NCBI GenBank assembly: GCA_019096065.1
Contig: JAGUCH010000002.1
Coordinates: 15,202,501 to 15,266,500 of the forward strand
Reading direction: 5' to 3'
Source of the DNA: Paracyclopina nana
Taxonomy: Eukaryota; Arthropoda; Copepoda; Cyclopoida; Cyclopettidae
DNA: 64,000 nt
Shown here: one piece after another, positions 25,455-37,062 of the stretch
How the letters are laid out: every line of letters starts with the position of its first letter
Position numbering within the stretch: the stretch's first letter is position 1
Translations under genes and position numbers: made by a program
Notes under the pieces: generated by a model
Databases searched by the model: none
The model's input: the letters and a program-made list of their open reading frames with translations, nothing else
What the model was told of the DNA's origin: nothing

Positions 25455-25531
25455 AAATGCCTTGCATGGGGATTGAACCCTGATCATCTAGATTAAGAAT
25501 CCGATGCTCTACTGACTGAGCTACCAATACA
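25455..25531 (-). pseudogene. tRNA-Lys(CTT)-like unit B
   Basis: The minus strand reads GTAGCTCAGTCAGTAGAGCA (A box), an anticodon loop TTCTTAA giving anticodon CTT, and GGGTTCAATCCCC (B box). The acceptor stem pairs at about five of seven positions and the T stem at three of five, so it looks like a decayed tRNA-Lys or a tRNA-derived repeat head. Two T-runs follow immediately on the same strand. Confidence 0.55.
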
Positions 25532-25834
25532 GATAGAAAAATTGTTGTTAGAATTCCTATTTTTCTTCTTCTAAGCTGAGCTAAGTTCAGCAGAGGAGTA
25601 GAGTCTCTATCAGAGATACCAGACAAAACTTGATCTAACACATCTTTTAGCTTCAAAAAGTGCCAAATTCAAAATGCACAATTTTTAAGTGATTCATTAA
25701 CACTTTCAGCTACTCTTGCACTACTGAAGGCCTCTCAACCCAAGCCCTCAAAGTAATGGATCAAATGCTAAGTCAAGATTGCCTGGTCTGGTAACTTCAT
25801 AACATTTGAAAATTACTTTCCATCATATAAAATC

Positions 25835-26025
25835 GTATATATATGTAAACAAATTACAAAACATGCTTACAAAATATCTGAGCTCATTTTGTAAAGTAAA
25901 AATCTCGTAGCATTACTTGGCTCTCGCAAGCTCGAGCCAGCAAAGTTGCCACTCGATTTTTACTTTACAAAATTTGCTCAGCTGTTTTATTAGCTTGTTT
26001 TATAAATTGTTTACATATATAAATA
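25835..26025. mobile_element. Fold-back (inverted-repeat) element, MITE-like
   Basis: Two arms of about 70 bases, at 25835-25905 and 25953-26025, are imperfect inverted copies. One end reads TATATGTAAACAA and the inner end GTAAAGTAAAAATC. The loop of about 50 bases contains CTCGCAAGCTCGAG. No coding capacity. Target-site duplication is not clear. Confidence 0.6.
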
Positions 26026-26067
26026 GATATTATTTGAATATCATAGAAAAAAAGGAAGGAAGAAGTA

Positions 26068-26130
26068 AGAATCGAACCCCGGTCACCCGGGTAGCGAGCC
26101 GACGCTCTACCATTGAGCCATCAAACTTGA
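26068..26130 (-). repeat. tRNA-like unit C
   Basis: The minus strand reads TGGCTCAATGGTAGAGCG (A box) and later GGGGTTCGATTC (B box). The anticodon arm does not pair well and has no T at the usual position 33. A T7 run follows about 20 bases after the B box. Confidence 0.55.
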
Positions 26131-26476
26131 CTGAACAAAATTGCTCAGAAGCTGGCTTAAATTGTAACAGCATGCAGCAGTAAACTGGCGACTAGCGAGC
26201 GTTGAAGAAACGGGCTGAACGGGCCGGTGCGGCATCGTCGCAAGACTTGAAGGCTAGACCGCTGGGTCAGCTTTGATGAGCTCACGCTCGCTGTGTGCAG
26301 CAGCTACTAGCTAATAGCTAGCGCGGCCGGTGCGGTGCAAGCTAGACCGCTGGGTCAACTTTGATGAGCTGTCTGCAATAAAGCGAACCCTACAATTTAA
26401 GGCATATCTTGCAAAAAAATGAGCAAGAAAAGCACTTCTTAATTGACTTTCAGGTATTGCTTGCAATGTTGGGGGT

Positions 26477-26651
26477 AGCTAATAGTAATAGGATTATACA
26501 CCTCTAGGCTGTCGGATAACACTCATTATTTTTTAGTGTCTCGTGCAAATCACTCGTTCGCTCCGCTCACTCGTGATCTGTCACTTGACACTAAAAAATA
26601 ATTCGTGTTATCCTCCAGCCTAGAGGTGTATAATCCTATATTACTATTAGC
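26477..26651. mobile_element. Fold-back MITE-like element F1
   Basis: The sequence is an almost perfect hairpin. The left arm starts AGCTAATAGTAATAGGATTA and continues to TTTTTTAGTGTC. The right arm is its reverse complement, from GACACTAAAAAATAA to TTACTATTAGCT. The loop holds CGTTCGCTCCGCTCACTCG. Confidence 0.7.
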
Positions 26652-26799
26652 TGAGTCGGCTGAGCAGTACATTAGTTCCAAACATATAATTTCCATGATT
26701 TTTTGATCTTTTATTATGAGGAGGATAATGAACATTTCACCTTACTTGATCCTTGCGCCATCTATTTCATATGACTGTAGCAGGAAAAAAGCAAGGATT

Positions 26800-26865
26800 T
26801 TCCAAGAATCGAACTCAGGTCACCAGAATAGTGCGCCAACGCTCTACCTCTAAGCCAATCTTAGG
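26800..26865 (-). repeat. tRNA-like unit D
   Basis: The minus strand reads TTGGCTTAGAGGTAGAGCG (A box) and GAGTTCGATTC (B box), with a T6 run about 20 bases further on. It is diverged from units C and E but has the same layout. Confidence 0.5.
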
Positions 26866-27052
26866 AGCAGGGTCAAATTCCGACAAGTAACAGCGAGCAG
26901 CGCAAATACATGTCCAGACGGGCCAACGCGGCGCCAAGATGCTAAAGTGCGCGTATCAAGCAACTGGTGCAGGCTACACCACTGGGTCAACTCTAGCAAA
27001 GAATTGAAAAGCCCAAAAAGCTTTCCTAAATTCAATGCTTGAAACGTTTGGG

Positions 27053-27100
27053 GTAGCTAATAGTAATTAGGAGGTGTTTGATCCTATATTACTATTAGCT
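27053..27100. mobile_element. Short deletion derivative of the F1 fold-back
   Basis: It has the same outer arms (AGCTAATAGTAAT and ATTACTATTAGCT) joined by only about 20 bases. It appears to be an internally deleted copy of the element at 26477-26651. Confidence 0.5.
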
Positions 27101-27277
27101 GAGACGGCTGAGCAGTACATAAGCTCCGACCATATAATTTCGATGATTTTTCACTGGTGTTTGATCTAGAGGATAATGAACATTATGCATCTGCAAGTGG
27201 ATAATGATCATTATGCCTCACTTGATCCTTGCGCCATCTATTTTATTTGAATATCATAGAAAAAAAGGAAGGAGACA

Positions 27278-27345
27278 GTAAGAATCGAACCCCGGTCACC
27301 CGGGTAGCGTGCCGACGCTCTACCTCGGAGCCACCAATTTGATTA
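27278..27345 (-). repeat. tRNA-like unit E
   Basis: The minus strand reads TGGCTCCGAGGTAGAGCG (A box) and GGGGTTCGATTC (B box), nearly identical to unit C in its second half. It is followed by the same TCCTTCCTTTTTTTCTATGA sequence. Confidence 0.55.
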
Positions 27346-27724
27346 TGATGATATCTGAGGAGCAAGCGCTTAAAAAGCAGGGCCCAACGGGCCGGCGCGG
27401 CCAGGTCGCAATACGCAACGGGAACTTGCGCATGTTGAAGGCTAGACTTAAAGACCTGTATGTACGGGTTAGCCAGTGACGTCACTCACTGCCTTGAGAA
27501 TTGCGAACTACGTACATGCAGCCCTTTAGCTAGACTGCTAGGTCAGCTTTGATGGGCTCACGCTTGCTGTCTGGCATGGCTGGTGCAAGCTAGACCGCTG
27601 GGTCAACTTTGATGAGCTGTTTGCAATAAAGCGAGCCGCAAAATTTAAGGCATATCTTGCGAAAATCAAGCCTAAAAAACTTTCGTAAATTCAATTTTAG
27701 CCAATTCTTGAAATGTTGGGGGCC

Positions 27725-27858
27725 AGCTAATAGTAATAGGATTATACACCTCTAGGCTGTCGGATAACACTCATTATTTTTTAGTGTCTCGTGCCAATCA
27801 CACTAAAAAATAATTCGTGTTATCCTCCAGCGTAGAGGTGTATAATCCTATATTAGCT
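27725..27858. mobile_element. Fold-back MITE-like element F2
   Basis: Second copy of the F1 hairpin with the loop reduced to a few bases. The arms (AGGATTATACACCTCTAGGC and its complement) differ from F1 by about one base, which suggests recent activity or gene conversion. Confidence 0.7.
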
Positions 27859-28180
27859 TTTCAGGATGCTAGACTTAAGTGACGTAGCTCTATGTAATAA
27901 CGAATTGATTAATCTAACGCGGCCTAATCTAAGCTAAATGAAAAAAATATGCACATCTGCATACATTTTCTACATCTAATCACATTCTTATCCTGAAAAT
28001 GAGTCAGAAATGAAGTTAATAGCTTCAGGCTTCTTGCCTAAGGGAATATGTTATATAAGGTTTTAAAATCAATTTTTTAGAGTGAGTCTTTGCAAAAATT
28101 AATTTTTCATCATTAATAAATACACATGTTTATTTCATTATACATGAGTTTTTTTACTATTGAATTAATATGTAGCTCTA

Positions 28181-30299
28181 CTAAGAATTTAGGAACCTAC
28201 TGATTTGTTTGTTACACACTTCTATCATAAATGTTAAGAGTGATATAAACATGAGGCAACCACAAAACAGGAATGTACTCAAGAAATGCCATACATCGAG
28301 TTTTTCAGTGTCAGTACTTGCTTTGATTTCTAAAAAAAATAAAGCATCGCATAATTACATGAAATATCATAACAACAAACCATCACTCTTCTACCTTTTG
28401 GTGGTAAATAATCTCTAGAAAACTTGTTGACAATCCCTGCATCTATGCACCAATCAAGAATGGGTTCCATAACTCTTTTCAAGTGATAATACCTTCTTGA
28501 TACTATAAAAGCACTTGGAAAAGTCATCACTGTTTCATCAACCATCCTCATTGGCTCTGATCTATATATAGGCCAAACTGATTTTGTGTAGTATTGGTAA
28601 GATGTCACCAAAGAAGAGACTGCTCCACCATCGTTTCTAATTTTGTCAACTATTGATTGGTCAACATTGCCCTTTATGAAAAAGAACATTCTAAAGGAAT
28701 GAACAGCAATTATCCCTTTCAGTTATGTGTTTACCCGAAACCACCATTTGTTAGCAGACACTTTTTTATAGATAGCCCTGGCACTTGGATTTGTTGAGAT
28801 TTGCATTGAGTCTATGAAAGAGCTACCCTGAGACATAACAATTGGTTGGTCGATTTTTTCTAGCATTTCTACAATTATGCTTGATATTACAAATATCTCT
28901 TCATCAATGAAAACAATCAAGTACCTGCCATGGTAGCTATGGGCTTCTCATAATCAACAAGAAGAAGAATAGGCCTCAAAGTTGCATCATAAAACAAATT
29001 AAATGCCAAAACAATCAAAACCCACACTGCTAGAATTATGGCACCACTCCATGTTTTGAGAATTTTGTTGAACCAAGAACCTGAAGAAAATGTCAACCCA
29101 TGAAACAATGTAAGAAAACAGTCCAAAAATATTAGCTGTAAGAGCAAAGAAAGATAAAAAACTGTGCCTCAAGTAATGATGGTAAATGACTCACAAACAC
29201 ATCCAAGGCACCATATTTCCCAGGTATTTTCAAGCAAACTAGGGCTACAATTGAAAAGAAGCCAATAGCAAATGCAGAGGTAAAGAAGCCTATCCAACAC
29301 CACCAGTCCATAGGGCGCAATATCTTAAGGAATGAATCCTTGGGTTTTGGCTTTTGTGTGTAAAAAGCTATTGTCAGATGGTACAAAAATGTGGTGTGAT
29401 CCAAAAGTCCCTTACGCTCATCTGTAAGCCCAATATCACCTATACCAATGGGTGACTCATGCCTGATGACAGAACCTACAGTTCCTGTCCAGCCACTTCC
29501 ATTTATGTACCTTCCCCACTCGGGTTCAACTTTGAAAGAGGGCATGAACAGCAATTTTTTTGCCAGAATTTTAAAAAGCTCAACATCAATGCCTTCAATA
29601 TTTCCAGATGCTCCTCTGAAGAGATAAGGAACAACTCCAAATAAAGACACTTGGAACTTTCTTCCCATGACCAAATAAGGGGGAAGGGAGCAAACCCCAA
29701 AAGGCTCATGCAAAGGTATTAGAAATTTATTGGCATCAGGATTCCATATATTTGCCACTTTGCCTCGACATAGCTCCATCAACACAATTGATCTTGATCT
29801 AGGGGATCTGAATAATGATATGGCTCTGAATCCTGACATTGCTCTAGGATCCTGGGGTTGCAAGATGATCAAATTGGCAAGCGGGTAAAACTCCATTAAA
29901 AGATATTGGGATTCTGAATTCAATGAAGAAGATGTGACAAAAAAGGCACATTGGTATGTTTGCCTGGGCAAGACATGCCAATTGCACAAATCAATGTCCA
30001 AGTCACATGCATAAAAGGTAGAGTAGACTGAACTATTTGCTGAAGCCTACACATAAAACTGGGATTAACTAGCTTATTTTGTTACCACTACATTCATACC
30101 AAAACTTCAAGTTGGTCAGGCTCCAACTTATGGCCAATTATGGTGCAAAACTTCTCATGAGCAAACATTCTATTTTTTTAGAAAACTCTATAACTTGCTT
30201 TGCAGCTTTCACAGTATGCAGGCTAGAGAAAAATTGAGCCTGCACCGAGCACAAATACAATAAAAGTTGAAGTGAAATTGACAAGGTGAGCGTATTCAT
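28181..30299 (-). CDS. Ionotropic receptor copy 2, with a frameshift in exon 1
   Basis: This tandem paralogue has the same six-exon layout as the gene at 22261-24353 and clear similarity along its whole length (LFGVVPYLFRGASGN, GIGDIGLTDERKGLLDHTTF, WWCWIGFFTSAFAIGFFSIV, VLAVWVLIVLAFNLFYDATL). It starts with a signal peptide (MNTLTLSISLQLLLYLCSVQ). In exon 1 the reading frame breaks at an A7 run near 30174-30182: the upstream frame soon meets a stop, while the conserved continuation (AHEKFCTIIGHKLEPD) sits in another frame. Every later exon is open and its splice phases agree with copy 1. It is therefore either a very recent pseudogene, an assembly error in a homopolymer, or a gene using a different first exon. 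Confidence 0.75.
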
Positions 30300-30427
30300 G
30301 GTAATGATTGAAGTAGACAGAAATGATTGCCTTTTAAAGCCTAAGAAGAGGCCACTTGGAATTGCAGAGTACCTGATCAGCTTTAAGTGCACAACTTGGC
30401 CTTTTCAAATATTTTATTGCTTGGGCA

Positions 30428-31532
30428 CTACAAGTAGAATCGTCTCCTTGATTCTTCGAGTTCATGCCTTCTTCCTGCTTTTATCCATTCATATTCCCCA
30501 GTCACTGAGTCAAAGGTTCCTTTTTGGAGTGACCTCAGCCGAAGGGTGAACCTTGGTCCCAATTCCCTCAACTTGACCTTTTCAGCTGTCTTGAATTCAT
30601 ACCTAGAAGGGATGCAGTTAAAAGAGCAGCCTTGGTGAATGATTATTTTGTATGCTTGAATGCCAACCTGTGATGCCTGAAGAAAATATAATCTCTCTGG
30701 TTTTGAAATGTCACAGCTCGTTTGCCCCTGAATTGCGGCTCATAGTGGAAGAGGGATGCCAACATTCTTGCAATTGAGTGACCCAGTCTAGTTGTGAAGT
30801 TGTTCAGAATTATCTCGGGTCGGTGATTAGTGATTTCACGCCAATCTTTCCGAATATCCTTCGTAATTTTGACATTGCTCAGCTTGAAATGAGCAGTTGG
30901 CCCGTCAGGAAGGTGTGAGACTACTAGGCCATTTGGAGCTCTGTTGTCTTCATTGATCACCATAATGTCAGTGTAGTTATTTGCAATGGCTTGCTTGACC
31001 ATTTTCTTAATGGATGATTTGTTTCTCCACAAAGGCGTTGAATTCGGTATGATTCTTGTCAACTCCTTGACAAATGCCAGTGTTTTCTACAAGATGGGAG
31101 CTAAGATTCAATTTACCCAAATACTAAGACTCTACTACTTACAGTGTGTGGGTTGTCACAGGACGTTATCAAGATTTTAGGCTCATACGTTTTGCTAAAG
31201 TAGTCCTTGAACTCATCTTGGGAAATATCCCACATAACTTCCTCGTCTTGTTCATTGGCCTCAGCAGAGGCCACGGTGGTCTCGTCAGCTTCACGCATAG
31301 ACTCAATTGTCTTGGGGACAAGCTTAGGAGGAGCATTTTCAGGCCCGAGAGCTTTAGCCTCCTTTTTTCGCTCTTCTTGTCGCTTCTTCTTATCCTTCTT
31401 TTTCTCTCTTTTCAGCTTTACGTAGTGTTTGTGCCTCAACTCCCGATTCCCAATTTCGGAGATGTTTCCCTTTCTTTCCTTTTTCTGCTTCACCTCGGCA
31501 ATGGAGACGTCGTTTTCATCTTCGCCTCCCAT
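30428..31532 (-). CDS. RPF1: Ribosome production factor 1 (Brix domain)
   Basis: Three exons (31532-31143, 31086-30668, 30602-30428) give 327 residues. The N-terminus is strongly Lys/Glu-rich ([20 protein letters not shown]). The Brix domain begins PKILITSC and includes [39 protein letters not shown] and the RPF1 hallmark [17 protein letters not shown]. The last exon ends [12 protein letters not shown] as in other RPF1 proteins; it is too short to appear as a long open frame. RPF1 acts in 27S pre-rRNA processing and 60S assembly in the nucleolus. Confidence 0.95.
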
Positions 31533-32032
31533 TTTTATGACTCGGCGCTTTCACGAACAAAATGTCGCACAGAATTACGAAAAAAACAACTTCACTGCAA
31601 TAGTTTAGCGATGTTTTGGTTCCGTGAAAACAAACACACGTGCAATCCAGTAGGACCGAATTGTGAGACGATCTCAATTTTTTTTCTCCTATTTTGATTA
31701 TCATCGTTTTTTATCCACGAAAGAAGTATTTTTTTGAATTCTCGAGAAACAATTGCAAGTACCCATAGCTTTTACTAGACTTTTAGGTGGCCTCTATTTT
31801 TAAAAAAGTATACTTTCAATTAGAATTTGCTTTAAACTTCTCTTATCGGTACCTCAGTCCAAATCGCATTTAAAACTCATATGTACGTCACCTTTAATAA
31901 CTACCCATTTTGGCCATGTATGCAACAGATATGCAGAAGTGCAGCACCCCAAGCACTAATTGATAAACAAACCGATTTATGTCAGAAATTCTTTTATTTA
32001 ATACTCGTACTAAATATGATCAGCGCAAATAG
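31533..32032. other. Intergenic between RPF1 and EDC4
   Basis: About 500 bp between two minus-strand genes. It should hold the EDC4 3' UTR and the RPF1 promoter. No other feature seen. Confidence 0.4.
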
Positions 32033-35000
32033 TTAAGCTTCGATTGATTTCAACGCTTGCGTAGCCATCAGGAGCATTTTGAGCTTTTTGTTGGGATTTC
32101 TTTCAGCGTAAGCGGTGAGCTGTTTGTAAAGCATGGACATAACACTCGGAAGATGGGGTCTTATCGTCAGGTTATTCTGGTCCAAATTGGTGATGGCCTC
32201 CTCCAAATAGCGCAACTTGAGATCCGAATTAGATTCTAGGTTGTGTCCCATCTGCTGAATCAGACTGAGCAATACTTCCTGAGTCAAGGGACACGGCACT
32301 TGATTCAAAATCTGATTCGGGTTCACCTTTTCGCAAGTGAACACAACGATAGACAAGTTGTTGGCGGACAAAGCCATGGCGAAAGCGTCGTTGATTTTGC
32401 CCTTGGTTAGCCTGTCCATGATTTCACCTTGAATTTCTGCCACGCTAGGACCGCTATTGGCATTGGGAGTTGAAGGAGCCTCTGAAGTGGCTCGTGAGGG
32501 TGTTGCTATTGTCCTCATTTCGTGCCTAATGAGGTTGGTGAGCTTCTTCTCTAGGTCATTGGCAGTTTTCTTCGAGTCTTTCAGCTCCTTAACGACAGGG
32601 TCAAGTTGCTTGCAGACGTGAGCCCTCAGTTGGCCCTCGTACTCCTTGAGCCCCTTATTCAGCGTGGAGGACATTTGAACGAAAAGATTTTGCATCGACC
32701 TCTCAAAGGCTGGAATGAGAGAGGCTGTCAGTGCATCCTTGAAACTAGCATGAATGGCTGGCGTCAAGGATGTGGCCACAGCATTGGCCAAAGTTTCCGA
32801 CACTGCCCTGGAGGTGGCCAATTTGGAGATCGCATCCTTGAGAGCGAGGTCAGACTTCAAGACCTTGCCATGAACCTCTTTATTTAAGGCATCGGCCAGG
32901 CTGTTGTTGGCTGCCTGTATTAGCAGAGGAGTGGCCTTGCGGATTTCTTCGCCAATGCTGGCCTTCAGGTTGGCCTTCACGCTGTTCATCACTGCTTGCG
33001 AATTCTTCTTCACTTCAGAAGAGCTGTCATCCAGAATGGACTTGAAGTTTGAACTATCCTCGCGCCTCAGTTCGCGCATTTCTTCTCTCCATACTTGCAT
33101 TTCTGCCCGCTGAGTCTGAATAAGAGCTGTCATGTCGGCTAGTCTGCTCATGACCATGGCAAGGTCATTGTCAGATGCTGAGTGGGCATGACCTCCTGAT
33201 GCTAAAATTGGAGATTGAGACAGCTTCTCTTCTTTAATGCGAATTGGCTCTTGTTTGATCCTGAGCCCTTCCTGAAGCTTGACAGCAAGAGGGTCCAACT
33301 CACTTTTGATTTGCATTTCCTTTAAAAGAAAGGGATAAGACAAGCGAATTGAAAACAATAATGCAAATAAGCGCACCTGTTTGATCTTGGCATTAGCTTT
33401 GTCAAGCATTTTCGAAAGTTCGTCACTGTCTTCATCTTCCTCGTCATCGCAAATATCATCACTTTCAATGATATCATCGTCTTCCTCAGTGATAATAATT
33501 TCTGCGCCAAGACCACCTTGCTCCTCAGAATCTCCCAAAATATCTTGAACCTCCCTGAAATTAGAACAGCTTGAATTCTAATTCAGTATTTGTGAAGTCA
33601 TTAATAAAATTTACCTTGAAGGCGAAGAGCCACCACTGGCTGCTCCAATGGGCAGCATGGAGGCTCCCCGCTTTGGAGGTTCTTCGAGGAGAATGACGGG
33701 AGAGGCTGGCTCCTCCTTGATCTTGGGAGGTGTCGCTGAAAATACCTCAGGAGACATAAGCGTGATTTTGTCTGCTGCTTCTTTGAGCTCCTCTTTGACG
33801 GAAGGCGTCGTTGGCGGCTCCTTCTTGATAGCTTCAATAGGAGCGTTAGGCGATGTGCCAACTTGAGGCTGAGAAAATGCGTCGTCGTAAACAATACGAC
33901 ATTCTTGAAGAGACTTGGGCTGCACCAACAAAAAGCTGATGACAGTGGCTTCTCTGGACGTAGCCTGAGGGTCCTCTTCGTCATCATCTGAATCGTCATC
34001 TTCGCCCAAAGTGTGCTTGTCACCGACCTTTTTGATGCCAGCCTCCAGCATGGCCATGGACAAGAAGGGCGAGGGCGTTGCGAACTCGGAGACTGACACG
34101 AACTTGACAGCATCATCTTTGGCTTCTAGTTGCAGGATGTACACGTTTTTCCTGTACAAATCTGCCAGAAGCAAGTACTGTGCAGAGAGGTCAATGACCG
34201 CCTTCAAAGCCACCCTCTTTCCATCTTGGGGCTGGAACTGAATGGTCTGTAGGCAAGTCCAGTTTTCGCAGGACCACAACTTCAACTCGGTGTTTTGGTT
34301 GCAACCGGTCAGTGCAAACTTCCAAAATTGCTCATCAGGGTTGTGCTCCTTGTGGTTGTCAAGGAAGAACAAAGAGGACACCGACTGCCCGTCATGAGGC
34401 TTCCACTGATGCAGACAACGTGGAGTTTCGTTACCATGCATGTAAACCTGCAGTTGTCACACTTGGTAAGGGATACCATCAAAAGTAATGTATTAGTCCG
34501 TACCTGGAAGAACTTCACGTTTCCATCAGCAGAAGCGGTAGCTAGAGCTGTTCCATCAGGGCTAAAAGAAGCGTCCATGATGGCATCCCCATGATCGCAG
34601 ACAACGAGCTTGCCATTTTCAACCTGCTTGCCGTCTAATATGGCAGAAGCTCCGTGATCACGAATGACCATGTCAATGTTCCACATCTCCGCGACAGGCC
34701 CGTGAGTCAAAACGAGTAAACGAGCTGAAGAGGAGTCGGCTTCCTCATCCTCGTAGGGCAAAAATGGACACCACAGCAATCTGCAATACAATTTCATTGG
34801 TTAAAAATACGAGCAAAAATTAAATTCCCAATCATTTACCTGTGTACTTCATTCTCCTTGGTGGAGCTGGAATTAATTTGGAGAAGCAATTCAGTCTGAA
34901 GAGATTTGTCGTTGTCGGAGTCGTCATCACTGGTCTTCTCAATGCGGTACACGAAAAGGGTTCCATGCTCATCCACAACCCCAAGGATAATCTAGAATTT

Positions 35001-35496
35001 AGATGCAATGATAAATGAACAACTTTAGTATATTAAGAATGTTTGAATGTTTTACCTGGTCAACGCAATGGGAAAATGCCAAATCCTTGATTTTGCCCTT
35101 CATTCCCTTGATGAGGGCGCGTTGGTCAGTCTTCTTTTGGACAACTCGGACCATTCCGGTATTTTTGCCCGGCGAAACAATGCCGTAAGCAAAGTACGTG
35201 CCGGAATTGTGCACAGCCACCAATTGGCCATGGCTGTACTGGTAATCCCAGCCAAAGTTGACTATGTTACTGATTTGAACCTTAGAAGAGCCCATGTCAT
35301 GATCGCCGGCGCTAGGGACGATAGTAACCTAAGCGAAATTCAAAGATATTTCCCTTAAACGTTTGTCGGCAAGGTTCCAACTTACTTCATTTCCTTTGAT
35401 AGGGAAACTGTCAATGGCGCCCGAGTTGAACTGAATGATTTCCTTAGAAGATGTCGATGCAGCCTTGAAGGACGCAAAGAAGGACGAGCCGTCCAT
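32033..35496 (-). CDS. EDC4: Enhancer of mRNA-decapping protein 4 (Ge-1/Hedls)
   Basis: Seven exons (35496-35386, 35328-35056, 34991-34840, 34780-34504, 34447-33615, 33554-33377, 33319-32033) give 1036 residues. The N-terminal half is a WD40 propeller with family-specific segments (LAFSHCVDQ, SPDGTALATASADGNVKFFQ, RCLHQWKPHDGQSVSSLFF, NWTCLQTIQFQP). A Pro/Ser/Glu-rich linker follows, with several I-K-x-E-P motifs. An acidic patch and a long coiled coil come next (about residues 700-850), then the helical C-terminal domain used for P-body targeting (KINDAFAMALSANNLSIVVF). EDC4 scaffolds DCP2, DCP1 and XRN1. The true start is the ATG at 35496; the frame extends further upstream but without an ATG. 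Confidence 0.94.
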
Positions 35497-35724
35497 GATT
35501 GCGATAAAATTGGTCAGAGATTTAAAAGCGGCAAAAGTAAGAGTAACCTTCACCGACGACGAGCCGACTTTTTCGTTGTTGTCTACGGCCTGCGATTTGG
35601 CGTAAAAATGATGCGCGCTACGTTTGAACGCGCAATAAAAATGAGAACGCGTCTCTTTTCAGTATTGAGATCATCTCAAAGGCGGGAGAATTCGAAAATG
35701 CAAATTTTGTTTAATGCTGGCTGT

Positions 35725-37062
35725 TCATTTGCAGAATTTTGGAATGTCCACGCGTGCCCGCTTGTTGGCCTGCATTTGCTGGAAAAACTCTTGAATATCC
35801 TCTTGTCTCACAACTTTGCCATTTTCAGCAAACTTCTTCAAATACTCCATCAAGTTAGCTTTCATGCTGTTGTAGCCTTCAATGGCTTCGACCTGTTTAA
35901 CCCTATCCATGGCTGACAAGGCCTCCAGTCCTTTTTCATACTGTGAGCCTAAAAAAAAAAGTTTGAATTGTTTCAATTTAATAATTGTTATTTTGAAGTA
36001 GCCGTTACCCTCATTTTTGGCCTGCGATTCATAATGGTGAACGGTGTCTTGTTCATCAAGCAAGAAAGTCAATTGCTTTTCTTTGAGTGCTCTGCAGCAA
36101 TCATCACATTTGCACAAATCACTTCTCCAATTTTGAGGCATGAACAGGGAAGAAATGTGCTGTTCACTCTCCATCTTGAAGTCAGCAATTTTGCACTTCT
36201 TTGGGTCCTCATCCATTTTAGAGGTGTTTGCCTCAGAAACATTGGACTCGTCCAAGTTGTCATGCGAAGAAACATTCAACGCTGCAGAGCTATCATCAGC
36301 CGCACCAGCAATAATTGTCACTGACAATCCCCTGTAAGGCGCCAAGATGGTGGCATGTTTTTCGTGGCAGAGGTAACAGATCATTTCTGAATAGTTTTCA
36401 TCTTTGGGCAACTTTTCCATCTTAAGGTGCCGACCATGGTACCAATCCTCACAAATGATGCACTGGATCATTTCATCAGGAACAGAATCCTCGGGATCCG
36501 GGTAAGGACGTTGACAAGTGCAATATTTCCCATCAAAATTTTGGTTGTACCTTATAAGCAAAAGATAAATTAATTTTCCCGCCAAATGACTAGCGTGAAA
36601 AAGATGAAAAGCAGAAGTAGTGAAATACTTTGTTTGCTCAACAATGAAGAGCGAAAATTACTTGTTTTGATCGTTGACGGCCACTCTGTCGGTTGTCAAT
36701 TTGCATTCGTTATCCATTTTGGAATTTCCACAATCGCAACGAAAATTTCGTTTGGTGTACAGCTCCACCAGTTCATGGCCTTCGTGGCAATGATAGCTAC
36801 AGGCCAAGCATATGCCGGCCCTTTGACCTGTCTTGGCACAATTCAGACAAGAGTAAAGAGCTTGCCGGTTTGCATAAGAATCAGCTTTGTAAGTACAATT
36901 TTTGTCATCGGCACTGCCAAGCACAGCTTTGGCGTCTTGCTCCAAAGATTCTTCATCATGGAGAACGTCCAGCATTGTCACCGGCTCTTCCTCCTCCTCC
37001 ACCTCGCCATTATCTTTGCTGCCAGAAGGTATTTCTTCAGGTTTTTCAGACATTTTCATCAA
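35725..37062 (-). CDS. UBR7: UBR7 (UBR-box and PHD-type E3 ligase)
   Basis: Three exons (37062-36662, 36550-36009, 35948-35725) give 388 residues, or 385 if the Met at 37053 is used. An acidic N-terminus (GEVEEEEEPVTMLDVL) precedes a UBR box: CTYKADSYANRQALYSC, then CLACSYHCHEGHELVELYTK and NFRCDCGN. A PHD-type finger follows (YCTCQRPYPDPED, MIQCIICEDWYHGRHL, MICYLCHEKH). The C-terminal part has CKCDDCCRAL and a helical tail. UBR7 is a nuclear protein reported to act as an H2B ubiquitin ligase. The order of domains and the spacing of the cysteines make the call secure. Confidence 0.95.

Larger units (their letters stand above)
24660..28180. repeat. Repeat island between the two receptor genes
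   Basis: No protein gene is visible. The stretch holds five tRNA-like units on the minus strand, at least three related fold-back elements and one further inverted repeat. A long direct repeat lies at about 24688-24890 and 25256-25465. Dispersed copies of a block beginning TTACTATTAGCTGAG occur near 25093, 26640 and 27088, and a GC-richer block (GCTAGACCGCTGGGTCA) recurs near 26262, 26343 and 27590. Confidence 0.75.

Noticed and set aside
25455..25531. Functional tRNA-Lys gene
   Set aside because: Several acceptor and T-stem positions do not pair and the flanks are repetitive, so a tRNA-derived repeat or pseudogene is more likely.
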